This document shows positions 1 through 9,990 of a stretch of 24,698 nt of DNA, one piece after another. The stretch's first letter is position 1; the number at the start of each line of letters is the position of its first letter. Both the position numbers and the translations under genes were made by a program. The stretch covers positions 1-24,698 of the forward strand of contig URCM01000043.1 in NCBI GenBank assembly GCA_900546355.1, read 5' to 3'. Source of the DNA: an uncultured Bacteroides sp. GTDB taxonomy: Bacteria; Bacteroidota; Bacteroidia; Bacteroidales; Bacteroidaceae. The notes beneath the pieces are model-generated. The model was given only the letters and a program-made list of their open reading frames with translations. It ran no database searches and was not told where the DNA came from.

Positions 1-117
1 GATAAATTCTGTAACAATTCTGTAATACTACAAATCTTGTCTGCACATTTCCGATACTTCAATAATACTTAAAAACAGAAACCGAGATATAAAGTTTCTC
101 CGTTCATCCATACAAAA

Positions 118-152
118 GTTCCGGGAATCAGCAAAGCGCATTTTCCCGGAAC
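118..152 (-). terminator. Rho-independent terminator of the GH20/GH123 locus
   Basis: Ten-base arms GTTCCGGGAA (118-127) and TTCCCGGAAC (143-152) are exact inverted repeats around a 15-base loop. Read on the minus strand, the stem is followed directly by CTTTTG, a short U-tract. It lies about 75 bases past the GH20 stop codon and probably ends the whole susCD operon. A smaller hairpin, GGTCTGT (177-183) with ACAGACC (189-195), lies between it and the gene but has no U-tract. I see no gene in bases 1-226. Confidence 0.75.
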
Positions 153-226
153 AACAATACCTATTGAAAACTTTCCGGTCTGTATCCGACAGACCACGAG
201 ACTTAGTCTAAGGTTAATCAGTTTCT

Positions 227-2305
227 CTATTCATCCAAAGTCTTCATCCACGACTCTATTTTTTCCACCATCGGAAGTTCATAAAGATACAGCCAATCGC
301 TGTTATTGGTCATTGCAGCAAGATGGCGGTGGTGATTCTGGTCGGCAATATACCCCTCGGGATTGCTCATGAAGCGGGTTTGCGAATATACAGATTCAAG
401 CTCCGCACGCATCTCCTTAAAATAAGAACACACCTTTTTAATCTGCCTCAGACTTGCCGCACGCTCATCCTCTCCGTTCGCTTTATCATAGTTTTCCAAA
501 GCCATCAATAACCGTACCGGATAGTTCAGCAAACGTCCGGTCTGCTCATAAATATCCAATGTATAACGATTGCGCAAAGCATGGGATTCTGCGTCCTGCA
601 ATCCTTTGGTTATTCTTTCATAGCGCGCGGCTTCAATACGGGCAGAATCCAATCTATTCTCGTACTTCCTGCTCCACTTTCCCGGCGCCCCGGCATCAGG
701 CAGTTCTATCAAGGTAAAAGCCTCGGTCACTCCCCAAGCCGGATTCCTCGAACCGGAAACAACCAGCGCTCCGTCAAAGAAAAAGGCGGCTTTCTCCATC
801 TCTGCCAGAAAATCCATCTGTTTCCGTTGCAAACCAAACTCACGCCGGGCATGCGCTGTGATGAAATCTTCTATCGTCCTCCCGCCGGGATGCCAGCCAT
901 ACTCCCCTTGCGCTATGAAACCGCGCATAACAGTTTCCAGATGGGCCGAGCCGTCATCCCATGCCGTGGTCAAAATTCCCTCCAACTGATTTTCGGCAAC
1001 CAAAGCGCAAAAATCCTTGATATACTGTACCCTGGAATTATTACGCGGTATAAACGGAGTTTCCCCGGTAGACGCGGAAGTAGCTCCCATCACCTTCAGA
1101 CCTTTCTTATGATACCAATTAAGCAGCATCCGATGTGGCAGAATGGTAGGGTCTTCGTAATGCCAGCGCATGTAGATGCAGTTCTTGGGAAACATATCTA
1201 TCGCTTTATCCAATTCCGCCGTATTCCAGTTCTTCATGACTTCATCGTCCGGCACATTGCGGTGCAGAAGCCACCACAGATTGGCATATTTCAACGGCAT
1301 ATCGTCCCAGAATATAGGAGTCCGCCCGTGTGCCACCGCAAAATCGCATACCTTTTTAAGCCACTCCATCTGCAACTGAAAAGCCGTTTTGCCGGTTGCC
1401 TTACAACGCTCATCAATGCCGATGGCCGATATTTCATCGCCGCCTATATGGAGGTATTTGCTTTGTGGCATCGCTTCCATAGCATCCCGATAGAGGTCGA
1501 ACAGAACTTCGTATGTGCGGGGATTGGAAGGACAGAATTCCCAATCACTCTTTTCACTCTCGCGCAGCTCCCAGTGGTGCTTCAAGATGAAACTGGCGTG
1601 TCCCAACCCTTGCACCAGAGGGCTGATGTTGATGTTCCGTTCTTCGGCATAGCGGCAGATGGCTTGCATTTCCTGCTTGCCGATGGCGTTTGGCGCACCC
1701 ACTTCGGGACGACGGGTATAGCGCAGCTTGTCCTCCAGCTCCCATATCACGGCATTCACTTTATACCTTGCCAGTTTGTCAATCATGCGATAATAGTATT
1801 CCGTCCGGTCCAGATGATGTTTTGTATCCAGATGTACGGCGCGATAGGCTATAGCCGGATAATCCGTAATTTTCATCGCCGGTATCTCCAATGAAAACTG
1901 ATGGCTGTCTTCCATCAGCTGCTCCAAGGTCTGGCAACCATAAAACAGTCCGGCATGAGAACGGGCACGGATGGCAACCCCTTTGGAAGAGACTTCCAAT
2001 ACATACCCTTCGGGAGATGCGGGCACATCCTTTCCGGTCATTGAGAGTGTCACGCCTTTTACCCCTTTCACCGCATATCGCGGAAGCGCATCCAGCATAT
2101 TTCCCAGAACCGGGATTTCTCCTTCCCCTTTCATGGTGACAAAAGAGAGTTCACCGGCACTTATGCCTTTCCCTTTCTGAATTTCCATCTGCTGCGGCAG
2201 AGGCAGTATCTGAAATCGTTTATCCAGACCGACAGCACTCATCCTTACTGACAATCCCAGCAAAAAGAGCAATACAAATATTTTTTCAAGTTTAATCATA
2301 ATCAT
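227..2305 (-). CDS. Secreted beta-N-acetylhexosaminidase, glycoside hydrolase family 20
   Basis: GH20 enzymes remove terminal beta-linked GlcNAc or GalNAc by substrate-assisted catalysis. The motif HIGGDE falls at residues 286-291, so the catalytic Asp-Glu pair is D290-E291. A GH20 N-terminal domain precedes the barrel (about residues 30-150), and a hydrophobic signal peptide without an obvious lipobox covers about residues 1-24, so a periplasmic location is likely. The length of 692 residues suits a GH20 with a C-terminal extension. The first ATG abuts its AAGG; the second in-frame ATG, at 2299, sits 6 bases after AAAGGA and is the better start. The gene begins 6 bases after the GH123 stop, so it is last in the operon. 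Whether it prefers GlcNAc or GalNAc cannot be read here. It ends in TAG. Confidence 0.93.
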   Translation of the reverse strand: MIMIKLEKIFVLLFLLGLSVRMSAVGLDKRFQILPLPQQMEIQKGKGISAGELSFVTMKGEGEIPVLGNMLDALPRYAVKGVKGVTLSMTGKDVPASPEGYVLEVSSKGVAIRARSHAGLFYGCQTLEQLMEDSHQFSLEIPAMKITDYPAIAYRAVHLDTKHHLDRTEYYYRMIDKLARYKVNAVIWELEDKLRYTRRPEVGAPNAIGKQEMQAICRYAEERNINISPLVQGLGHASFILKHHWELRESEKSDWEFCPSNPRTYEVLFDLYRDAMEAMPQSKYLHIGGDEISAIGIDERCKATGKTAFQLQMEWLKKVCDFAVAHGRTPIFWDDMPLKYANLWWLLHRNVPDDEVMKNWNTAELDKAIDMFPKNCIYMRWHYEDPTILPHRMLLNWYHKKGLKVMGATSASTGETPFIPRNNSRVQYIKDFCALVAENQLEGILTTAWDDGSAHLETVMRGFIAQGEYGWHPGGRTIEDFITAHARREFGLQRKQMDFLAEMEKAAFFFDGALVVSGSRNPAWGVTEAFTLIELPDAGAPGKWSRKYENRLDSARIEAARYERITKGLQDAESHALRNRYTLDIYEQTGRLLNYPVRLLMALENYDKANGEDERAASLRQIKKVCSYFKEMRAELESVYSQTRFMSNPEGYIADQNHHRHLAAMTNNSDWLYLYELPMVEKIESWMKTLDE

Positions 2306-2311
2306 CCTTTT

Positions 2312-4051
2312 TTAATATTCAGCAGAAATCTTTTTCAACATACCTTGTGCTTCCGTCACTATTTCCCCTGCGAATCTTCCCGAAGTCAACGTAAACTTCT
2401 GCACAACGGGATTCATCAGATTGGTGGAGAGGATGCGCATTTTTTCATAATCCTGTATACCTTCGCGAAGCAATTCAAGACGAATGCTCGACAAGGGGAC
2501 TGAAGACAAAGAGTTGTCACTGCGATAAATCAGGCTGAAATCCCCCGCCGTGTTACTTCCATCCCTCACATCCTGCGGGTCGGCCTTGGTCCAATAATCG
2601 TAAGCCCATCTCAAGAATCCGTTCAATCCTTTGGCTTTGGCATACCAAGCCACCCACACCATCTCTGCCGGATTGTTATCCAGACTTACATAGGCATTGG
2701 GGATGCTCTGCGCGCAACTGGTATAGAAAGTGGCAACAGCATTCGTCGATGTGCGGTCATATCCCAAAATGGTGCTGTAGTCATAAAAAGCACTCTCCAC
2801 ATCGGAGGAGACGGCACTACCGGCAAGTCCTATTTTCCAATCCGGATTGTGCTGCTTTATGAAAGATACCACCTGCCGCATTTCATCTTCCCTGATTTCG
2901 TCCATATAAAGAACAGTCTTTTCAAACCAACCCTTCGTTTTAAGATGACGCTCAAAGGAATCCAGAAACTCATTCCAAACAGTCCGGTATTCGTCACTCC
3001 CCACTGTCAGCTTCAACGTCCGGGCTTCGCCCGAAGCATCGGTATATCCGATGGAAGTGTTCCATCCCACCAGAGAAAAACAACTGATTTGTCTGCCAAT
3101 CCCCCACGACATCATCTGAGCGACAAACTTGTCGAAACCGGTATAGTCGAAGCTCCATTTCCCATCAGCAGCCTCATGCCACTTAACCATGGTTTGACCT
3201 TTGTTGAAAGCGCCGTCCTTGATATAGGCAGTGATAACCTTTTGTCCGGCATCAGCCAGCAACTGATAGAATGGTTTCACCAGAGTGAAATACTCACTCG
3301 AAAAAGGAGTAACTTTTTGCCCATTATCAGCACACAAGCCGGACAGCTGGAAAGGGAACTGCCATAAATCCAAATGGAAAGCCCATTCGCTCACCGGAGG
3401 CAAGGCATGATTGACAACCAGCAACCTTACCGTGAACGTCAGTTGCACCTCACCACCCGATTTTACGGTGACCGTGCCTTCGTACTCTCCAGGCGCGGTG
3501 CCCGCAGGAATGTCGGCAGTCAGCCAAAGTTTTACCGGTTCCGAAGCAGTCACTGTTCTGACTGCCTCTTCGGACAACTTATCCGCAATCTGTACCGAAG
3601 TATGCGTGCGGTATTCATTGCAAACAAGAGCCTTTTCATCTCCCAACACATAGGATGGAAAACGCAAATGCAGATTGGAAGAAGCAATACGGTTGCCGCC
3701 GGACAGCAGGTCACCGATTTCGTACGTCAAGTCATCATACCGTTTTGATTCCGTCCAAAGCACAATCTGCTTATGCACGCGCTCATTCTGCCATACGGTG
3801 TCTTTCCATACCGTAGTCACCAGCCTATCATCCTCCTGCCCGGTGAACTTCTGTCCTTTAGCATATCTCACAAACTTACTTTCAAACGAGCCTTTCAAAG
3901 TCTCCGAAGGGGTAACGGGCGGCTCGGGATTGACCGGCAGTTCCGGTTTTTCAGTGTTTCCGGATGGCGCCTCGTCCGAACAAGCACTCGTTCCAAGGGA
4001 GAAAAAGAACAAAGAAGACAATAATAATGTAATTTTTTTCATAAGTGTCAT
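2312..4051 (-). CDS. Lipoprotein glycoside hydrolase of the GH123 (DUF4091) family, probable beta-N-acetylgalactosaminidase
   Basis: The protein has a lipoprotein signal with GTSAC (lipidated Cys about residue 24), a beta-rich N-terminal domain (about 55-215) and a catalytic barrel. The barrel holds LYMDE with an adjacent Asp-Glu pair at D384-E385, which is the catalytic arrangement of GH123 enzymes that use the substrate's N-acetyl group. The C-terminal part, with WAYDYW and then RLELLREGIQDYEKMR, is typical of DUF4091. Known GH123 members release beta-GalNAc, including from glycosphingolipid-type oligosaccharides. The annotated ATG overlaps the stop of the upstream lipoprotein gene as ATGA, suggesting translational coupling. 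The in-frame ATG at 4042, giving an MKK start, has a GGA upstream and is an equally good or better start. Neighbouring GH20 supports an N-acetylhexosamine substrate. Confidence 0.85.
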   Translation of the reverse strand: MTLMKKITLLLSSLFFFSLGTSACSDEAPSGNTEKPELPVNPEPPVTPSETLKGSFESKFVRYAKGQKFTGQEDDRLVTTVWKDTVWQNERVHKQIVLWTESKRYDDLTYEIGDLLSGGNRIASSNLHLRFPSYVLGDEKALVCNEYRTHTSVQIADKLSEEAVRTVTASEPVKLWLTADIPAGTAPGEYEGTVTVKSGGEVQLTFTVRLLVVNHALPPVSEWAFHLDLWQFPFQLSGLCADNGQKVTPFSSEYFTLVKPFYQLLADAGQKVITAYIKDGAFNKGQTMVKWHEAADGKWSFDYTGFDKFVAQMMSWGIGRQISCFSLVGWNTSIGYTDASGEARTLKLTVGSDEYRTVWNEFLDSFERHLKTKGWFEKTVLYMDEIREDEMRQVVSFIKQHNPDWKIGLAGSAVSSDVESAFYDYSTILGYDRTSTNAVATFYTSCAQSIPNAYVSLDNNPAEMVWVAWYAKAKGLNGFLRWAYDYWTKADPQDVRDGSNTAGDFSLIYRSDNSLSSVPLSSIRLELLREGIQDYEKMRILSTNLMNPVVQKFTLTSGRFAGEIVTEAQGMLKKISAEY

Positions 4052-5097
4052 CCGTTTTTCTTGATTGAATAGTCATAATACGGCGGCTGACTCAAATTCA
4101 GTGTAATCGTATAATTCCCAGCCGTCCCGATTTCTATGTCCGTACCCTCTTCCGACAGTTTGGAAAGTCCTTCGGACGCTCCATATACAATTATCGGGTC
4201 GCCATAACCGCCAGCAATGGTGGTAAACTTCAGCGTTCCTGGCGACAAATCCGTATCCAGGCTCCAGAGACGCGTTTCCGAAGAATAGGTCATAGCCTTC
4301 AAGGAACTGATGGCAGAGCCTGTAACCGCCCATTGCGTGTGGAGTAGCGTCATCACCTGAGTCGCCGCATCGAAATTAATCTTCCATACGCCCGGAGAAG
4401 TAATTTCGGGGGTTCCGTTATTGGAAGTCCAGTTTCCCCAAGGACCATCGCAAGCAAAAACATTTCCACCGGCAGACTCTTTCTTCACCATCTCGAACGA
4501 GCAGCTTGAACCGTCGGCTCCACCGGAGAAGTCGTAGTAGGAAGACAAATCCGAAGCAACAAGACCGATATTATCCCAATTCGTTCCGGTCAAATCAATA
4601 TATCCCTCAAACTTGGTATCATAGTTGATGGAAGCAATCTTTTGCGATTTGTCCGGATTGACATAATATCTTTCTCCTTCCGGTCCATAGTCTCCGGTTT
4701 TGACGAAGTACATAAACGGCGGTTCATTGTAGACCATCTCAACAAAATAGCTTCCGGTTTCCATGCCGCGTTTCAAGACAAGCTCCCATCTGTTGCCGGT
4801 AAAAGTCACCTCGTCACCTACGGCAACGTTAGCCTCAGCCGAGGCATCTGCAAGAACGATTGATTTCACAACGGCCTTTGTCGAAGCCTTTCTGACCTCA
4901 AGGGTCAATACATTATCCAGCGTCTTGTCTTCCTTCAACCTGGGCACCGCCACATAGTCCATACCCTCGACCGACAACACCAGAGAAGATACCGGAGACA
5001 CTATCGTGGGATTGGCAGGCAGTTCTTCGCTGCTGCAAGACACTCCACCAACCAAGGTACTTAAAAGTACCCAAAACAAAAATATATTCTTTTTCAT
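4048..5097 (-). CDS. SusE/SusF-position surface lipoprotein, putative glycan-binding protein
   Basis: The 349-residue protein starts with MKK, a hydrophobic stretch and GGVSC, so Cys21 is the likely lipidation site, followed by an acidic, Ser-rich tether. The rest reads as successive beta-sandwich domains rich in aromatic residues and Gly, with repeated segments of the type YYDFSGG and GPWGNW, as in SusE/F-like proteins. It has no catalytic motif that I recognise. Genes in this position, directly after susC and susD, commonly encode surface glycan-binding proteins that present the oligosaccharide to the SusCD complex. The gene starts 25 bases after the susD reading frame ends and overlaps the GH123 gene by 4 bases. 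Binding specificity is unknown. Confidence 0.7.
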   Translation of the reverse strand: MKKNIFLFWVLLSTLVGGVSCSSEELPANPTIVSPVSSLVLSVEGMDYVAVPRLKEDKTLDNVLTLEVRKASTKAVVKSIVLADASAEANVAVGDEVTFTGNRWELVLKRGMETGSYFVEMVYNEPPFMYFVKTGDYGPEGERYYVNPDKSQKIASINYDTKFEGYIDLTGTNWDNIGLVASDLSSYYDFSGGADGSSCSFEMVKKESAGGNVFACDGPWGNWTSNNGTPEITSPGVWKINFDAATQVMTLLHTQWAVTGSAISSLKAMTYSSETRLWSLDTDLSPGTLKFTTIAGGYGDPIIVYGASEGLSKLSEEGTDIEIGTAGNYTITLNLSQPPYYDYSIKKNG

Positions 5098-5122
5098 CTT
5101 GTTCGTTTTTTTAAGGTTATTG

Positions 5123-6595
5123 TCAATATCCGGGGTTCTGCTTTACTCCGGTCATAATCATTAACTGGTCATTCGGTTTCGGCAGCAGATAGTTATGGTC
5201 GTCTATCGTTGATTCCGGATACCAAGGAGACAATTTCTCTTTCAACAGATAACGGCGGCAGAGGTCGAACCAGCGGTTACATTCAAACGCCAGCTCCCAA
5301 TTTCGCTCGTCAAGAACCGCGTCATCAAACTGTTTCGCCGTCAAGCCGGAAAGTTCGGGCAAGCCTGCCCTTCTGCGAACTTCATTCAGTGCATCATAAG
5401 CCTTTTGCGAAGGGCTTCCTTCTGCAAGATTGGCAGCCTCGGCATATATAAGCAATATATCAGAATAACGCAACATGCAGTAAAAGCCATCCGCATTCTG
5501 CCCGCTCCCGATGGGCGCATTGTAATATCCGCCGCTTGCAGGACCGGCATCGCGCAGTTTCCCTACGTAGGGCTGAGCCGTGTTTGTCTACTCCCACGGG
5601 GTTCCGTCTATCATAGTCAGATAAAAAGTACCTTTCACACGGCTGCCATCTCCTTTAGGAAACATATCAAAGAAGCGGCTGTCGCTTGTCCAGTCGGCCC
5701 AACCTCCTTCACCATTGGCATCGGGACGAGTGGCACGGAATTGATAACCGCCCGTCCTGCTGATGGAATTGCCATAAAGGGTGAAAATAAATTCGGAATT
5801 AGTCTGTCTGTTATCATACAGCCACAAGTCGAAGAAATGTCTCTCCAACGAATAAACTTTCTCATTGATGACTTCTCCAGCCTTATCACGTGCCAGCGCA
5901 TAGCATGAAGTGTCGTTCAACGGGAAGCCTGCCATAGTGAGATATACCTTTGCCAGCAAGGACTTTGCCGTCCAGCTTGTGGGACGGGTACGGTCTTCCC
6001 GCTTCGAAGGCAGCGTCGTTTCCGCCGACTGCAAATCCACAACAATCTGTTTATAAATATCAGCTATGGCAGCCTGCGGTTCCACCGACGCATTCTTCTG
6101 ATTGGCCTCCGTCAGTAAAGGAACCTCACCAAACCAGCGGACCAACTGGAAATAGCCGAAAGCACGGAGGAATTTGGCTTCGCCGTCAATGGGGCTCAAC
6201 TCCTCTGCCGTGAGATTCGTATTCTGTGCAACCAGTTCTATCGTAGTATTACATGCACTGATGCTCGAATAACAATTGTTCCATAAAATATCCGTCACTT
6301 CTTCCGGATTGCCTACTGTGTTAATGTTAACCTGCTCGAATCCTTTCCATCTGACTACCGGGGTACATACATCTTCAGCACCGGCACACGCAACGTAGGG
6401 TGCATCTTCTCCATAGAGCTTGACAAGGGGGGTATAAGCTCCGGAAATATAACTGTTGAAATCGACAATTGTCTTAAAGAATTTGTCTGATGTGGGCTGT
6501 CCGGTCAAATCTTCCGATAAATCGGCACATCCGCAACAGATGCTAACGGTCATCAATCCCACTACCATTCTTTTTATATTCATCTTTATTTTCAT
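5123..6595 (-). pseudogene. SusD-family nutrient-binding lipoprotein interrupted by one in-frame TAG
   Basis: SusD proteins are surface lipoproteins that cap the SusC transporter and bind its substrate. From the ATG at 6595 the frame runs 335 codons, starting with a lipoprotein signal (SICCGC, Cys about 20-23) and SusD helical repeats, and ends after GTPWE at TAG (5590-5588). The same frame then continues for 154 more codons to TGA at 5125-5123. The continuation reads T-N-T-A-Q-P-Y-V-G-K straight after the TAG and includes the conserved SusD C-terminal parts MLRYSDILLIYAEAAN and ERNWELAFECNRWFDL. There is no frameshift and no missing segment. The total of about 490 codons is normal for a SusD. 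The cause is one nonsense substitution (for example CAG to TAG), a sequencing error, or suppression. It lies 21 bases after susC. Confidence 0.88.
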
Positions 6596-6616
6596 AATAT
6601 ATCCTTAATTTATCAG

Positions 6617-9600
6617 TTAAAATGTAATATCCAAACCCACCAAGAAGCTCTTTGCCGAGGGATAGATGCCGCGGTCTACCCCGGCAGCCGTAGCGTCGGT
6701 TCCCATACTGGCCTCGGGGTCATATCCGGTATAGTTCGTTATCGTCCAAAGGTTGTTGGCACTTACATAAATGCGGGCAGCATTGAATCCAATCTTCGAC
6801 AACAGTTGCCGGGGCAGACGATAGCCCAAAGTGATATTCTTCAACCGCAGATAAGCACCTTTTTCAACCCAACGGGAAGAGTTGACATATTCTGTCCCCG
6901 AAAATGACGGGATGTCCGTTTCGTTCTCCTGTGTCCAATGCTCTTTTATAACCGGATTGGTAGGAAAAGCATCCGAAGAATAGACTTCACGGCGCACACG
7001 GTTCTGATTATAAACATCATTACCCGCTACTCCCTGCCAGAAGATGTTCAAGTCGAAATCGTAAATGGTAAATGTATTGTTGAAGCCAAAGCTCCATGTG
7101 GGTTGCGCATTGCCTATGATACCGATGTCTTCTTTATCTATTTTTCCATCCCTGTTGAGATCTGCATATTTGGCATCTCCCGGCTTAGCACCATACAAGG
7201 CTGCCGTAGTCGCTTCATTCTGTTTCCACACTCCGGCAAAGGTGTAGCCCAGGAATGTACCCATCGGCTGTCCTACCATCTGCACGTAAGAGCCTACCAA
7301 TCCGGGAAAGTCGGCATTGCTGGTGTAAATCATCATATCGGAAAGGCCATCCAGTTCCAGAATTTTGTTCTTATTATAGTTCACCGTATAGTTTATATCC
7401 CATTTGAAGTTTTTTGTCGATACGGGAATACCACCGAATGTCAAGTCAAAACCCCGATTGGATACCGCGCCTACATTTGTCAGGATAGATTCTACTCCCA
7501 ATGCCGTGGGCACCTTCTGCCACATCAACAAATCGGTTGTCTTCTTCTTGTAATACTCGGCAGAAAAACTCAGCCTGCCGCCCCACCAACGGCTGTCGAT
7601 ACCTACATTCAGCTCATTCGTACGTTCCCACTTCAGGTTTTCATTACTCAACTGGGAAATGGCAAGGGTAGGATTGTTGTTGGCATCCAAGCCGGGAGTA
7701 AACTTCAACTGGGAGGCAAACGACGGAACAGCCGCATTGCCCACCGTTCCGTAGCTGGCCCTTAACTTGAATTCGGGGACAACATGACGGAATCTCTCCA
7801 TAAAAGCCTCTTCCATCAAATTCCATCCTACGGAAAAGGCTGTGAAACCGTCGTATTTATGCCCTTCGGCCAATTGGCTGGCACCGTCGTAACGAACGGA
7901 AGCCGACAACATATACCGCTTCTGATAACTGTAATTGACGCGTCCCATGAACGACTGCATGGTTGTTTTGGAAGTTTCCGCCCAAGGCTGCTGCAAGATA
8001 GAACCAAACTGTATTCCATTGTATCCCAATCCCACGGGGATGCCTTTGGCTGATGCTGTCGTGCCATCATAGCTATCTTTCAGCATTTCGTAAACACCGG
8101 TTGCCTGCACATTGTGCTTACCGAAAGATTTGTCGAAAGTAAGGATTGAGGTACTTTGCAATGCAATATAATTAGACTGCGTTTTGCTTCCGCTTACTTC
8201 CGTAGTCGGACCGTTGTTCACTACCTGATTGTCGAAATAGCCTGAAGTCCGGCTATTGGTCTTGTATGAAAACAAGGTCGAAAATTTCAGGAAATCCCAA
8301 AACTTATATTCACCCGTGACAGCAACATTAAACACGGAAGCAGAGTTATCATTTACAAACTCCTTGGCATATCCTACCGGATTGAACGAAGTAGGCCCTA
8401 CACCGCCCGGCTGCGTATAGCCGCCTTCGCTTTCGGAATCATAAACCTTCTTGGTGGGCGACCATTGCAATGCCGAACTGATAGCTTGTTCATATTCACC
8501 TTTCTGTGATTTGTTATAGGAAGCAAAGGTGTTCAGTATAAAGCTCAAACGCTTGTTGGCTTGTATCTTAAAATTTGAGCGGAAAGTATATTCCCTGAAA
8601 TCCGTATTCAAGACAACCCCTTGCTTGTCGACATATCCCCCTGCCAGAAAATAGGATATGCCTTCTTTTCCACCACTCACACTGACGTTGTGCGTGTGGG
8701 ATATGGCTTCTCTGAATATTTCATTCTGCCAATTGGTTCCTTCTCCTAAAGCGGCAATCTCATCCTGCATAAAAATCGGATTTTGCCCGTTTTCAATTCT
8801 CGCTTCATTCAGCAAAGTTGCATAGTCTGTCGCATTCAGAGAAGGTAACTTCTTCCTTACCTGGTCAAATGAAACAAATCCGTTATAAGAGATGCGTGCC
8901 TTGCCGGCTGTACCGTTCTTGGTTGTTACAAGAATGACACCATTGGCACCTTTAGAGCCGTATACTGACAAGGCCGCTGCATCTTTCAGAACCTCTATGG
9001 ATTGAATCTGGTTAGGATTCAAGCTGCCGATGTTTCCGTCTTGTACGCCATCGATAATCACCAAAGGGTCGTTACCGTAGGTCAGAGAGTTTGAGCCGCG
9101 AATACGGATAGAGACAGCACCAGCAGGGTCACCACTGGTGTTTTGTACTACAACACCCGATACGCGTCCCTGAAGAGCCTGCGCTGTACTTGTATTGGGA
9201 GCAGAGAGCAATTCTTCTGATTTCACGGAAGATACGGAACCGGTTATATCGCTCTTCTTCTGTACACCATAGCCCACAACAACCACCTCATCAAGCATTT
9301 CCGTATCCTCTTTCAAGATTACTCTTGCCAGCGATTTATCCGTCACTTTAATATCTACGGTCTTATATCCGACATAGGAAATTGAAATCATGGCATCTCC
9401 GGGCACATCCATAAGAGAATATACACCATCCACATCGGTAATTCCTCCGTTGGAAGCACCTTTCACCATAACAGTAGCACCGATAATAGGTTCACCATTG
9501 GCATCTACAACAATACCGGTTATTTTCTTTGCAGATGAAGCGTTTTGCGCAGGCTTGCGAATCAGAGCAATTACATTCCCCTGCTCCTGCTTATACGAAA

Positions 9601-9904
9601 GAGCCGTCTTTGCCAGAAGCTGCCGCATAGTCTGGTCAATCGTTGCATCCTGCACATTCAACGATACTTTCCGGTCCAAATCCGGCAGGCTCTCATTGTA
9701 AAAGAACTTATAGGCACTCACCTGCTCTATCTGCTTCAGGGCAGACCTCAACGGCTGCTCCTTGAAGCTGATTGTGATTTGGGAATAAGCACTAAAGGAA
9801 ATACTTAGAAACAATGCCAGACAGACAGTCCGCACTGCGTTCCGATTACCACTTCTCCCGACAAAGGAGCGGAAGAGTCTTAAAAAGGCTAACTTGTGTT
9901 TCAT
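6617..9904 (-). CDS. SusC-family TonB-dependent outer-membrane transporter with STN signalling domain
   Basis: This 1095-residue protein imports oligosaccharides across the outer membrane using TonB energy. In order it has a signal peptide (to about 41, ending SAYSQ), an STN domain (about 43-115), a carboxypeptidase-regulatory-like beta-sandwich (about 128-198, with GEPIIGATVMVKG and SYVGYKTVDI), the DEVVVVGYG segment (205-213), a plug domain and a C-terminal beta-barrel ending in an aromatic residue (VGLDITF). The STN domain is the part that contacts a FecR-type anti-sigma factor, and the fecR and sigma genes lie immediately upstream, so the transporter probably reports substrate to its own regulators. 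The 86-base gap to fecR and the 21-base gap to susD fit a single operon. Confidence 0.95.
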   Translation of the reverse strand: MKHKLAFLRLFRSFVGRSGNRNAVRTVCLALFLSISFSAYSQITISFKEQPLRSALKQIEQVSAYKFFYNESLPDLDRKVSLNVQDATIDQTMRQLLAKTALSYKQEQGNVIALIRKPAQNASSAKKITGIVVDANGEPIIGATVMVKGASNGGITDVDGVYSLMDVPGDAMISISYVGYKTVDIKVTDKSLARVILKEDTEMLDEVVVVGYGVQKKSDITGSVSSVKSEELLSAPNTSTAQALQGRVSGVVVQNTSGDPAGAVSIRIRGSNSLTYGNDPLVIIDGVQDGNIGSLNPNQIQSIEVLKDAAALSVYGSKGANGVILVTTKNGTAGKARISYNGFVSFDQVRKKLPSLNATDYATLLNEARIENGQNPIFMQDEIAALGEGTNWQNEIFREAISHTHNVSVSGGKEGISYFLAGGYVDKQGVVLNTDFREYTFRSNFKIQANKRLSFILNTFASYNKSQKGEYEQAISSALQWSPTKKVYDSESEGGYTQPGGVGPTSFNPVGYAKEFVNDNSASVFNVAVTGEYKFWDFLKFSTLFSYKTNSRTSGYFDNQVVNNGPTTEVSGSKTQSNYIALQSTSILTFDKSFGKHNVQATGVYEMLKDSYDGTTASAKGIPVGLGYNGIQFGSILQQPWAETSKTTMQSFMGRVNYSYQKRYMLSASVRYDGASQLAEGHKYDGFTAFSVGWNLMEEAFMERFRHVVPEFKLRASYGTVGNAAVPSFASQLKFTPGLDANNNPTLAISQLSNENLKWERTNELNVGIDSRWWGGRLSFSAEYYKKKTTDLLMWQKVPTALGVESILTNVGAVSNRGFDLTFGGIPVSTKNFKWDINYTVNYNKNKILELDGLSDMMIYTSNADFPGLVGSYVQMVGQPMGTFLGYTFAGVWKQNEATTAALYGAKPGDAKYADLNRDGKIDKEDIGIIGNAQPTWSFGFNNTFTIYDFDLNIFWQGVAGNDVYNQNRVRREVYSSDAFPTNPVIKEHWTQENETDIPSFSGTEYVNSSRWVEKGAYLRLKNITLGYRLPRQLLSKIGFNAARIYVSANNLWTITNYTGYDPEASMGTDATAAGVDRGIYPSAKSFLVGLDITF

Positions 9905-9990
9905 ACATCAAAACTTTTATAGGTTTGATAAGTATACAGCCACCCCTATGTCTTCGTCCAAGCCGCCTTGCGATTTTAACTCCCGTTAAC

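Noticed and set aside
581..1894. Long plus-strand reading frame of 437 codons
   Set aside because: It lies wholly opposite the GH20 gene, has no family features, and the minus strand encodes a complete GH20 with catalytic motif.
5123..5476. Independent small SusD-like gene of 117 residues
   Set aside because: Its apparent start is an internal Met of the interrupted susD; the frame is open back to the TAG and continues the same protein.
5588..5590. TAG as a recoded sense codon in this organism
   Set aside because: The GH20 gene in the same operon ends in TAG at 227-229, so TAG acts as a normal stop here; a point lesion or sequencing error is simpler.
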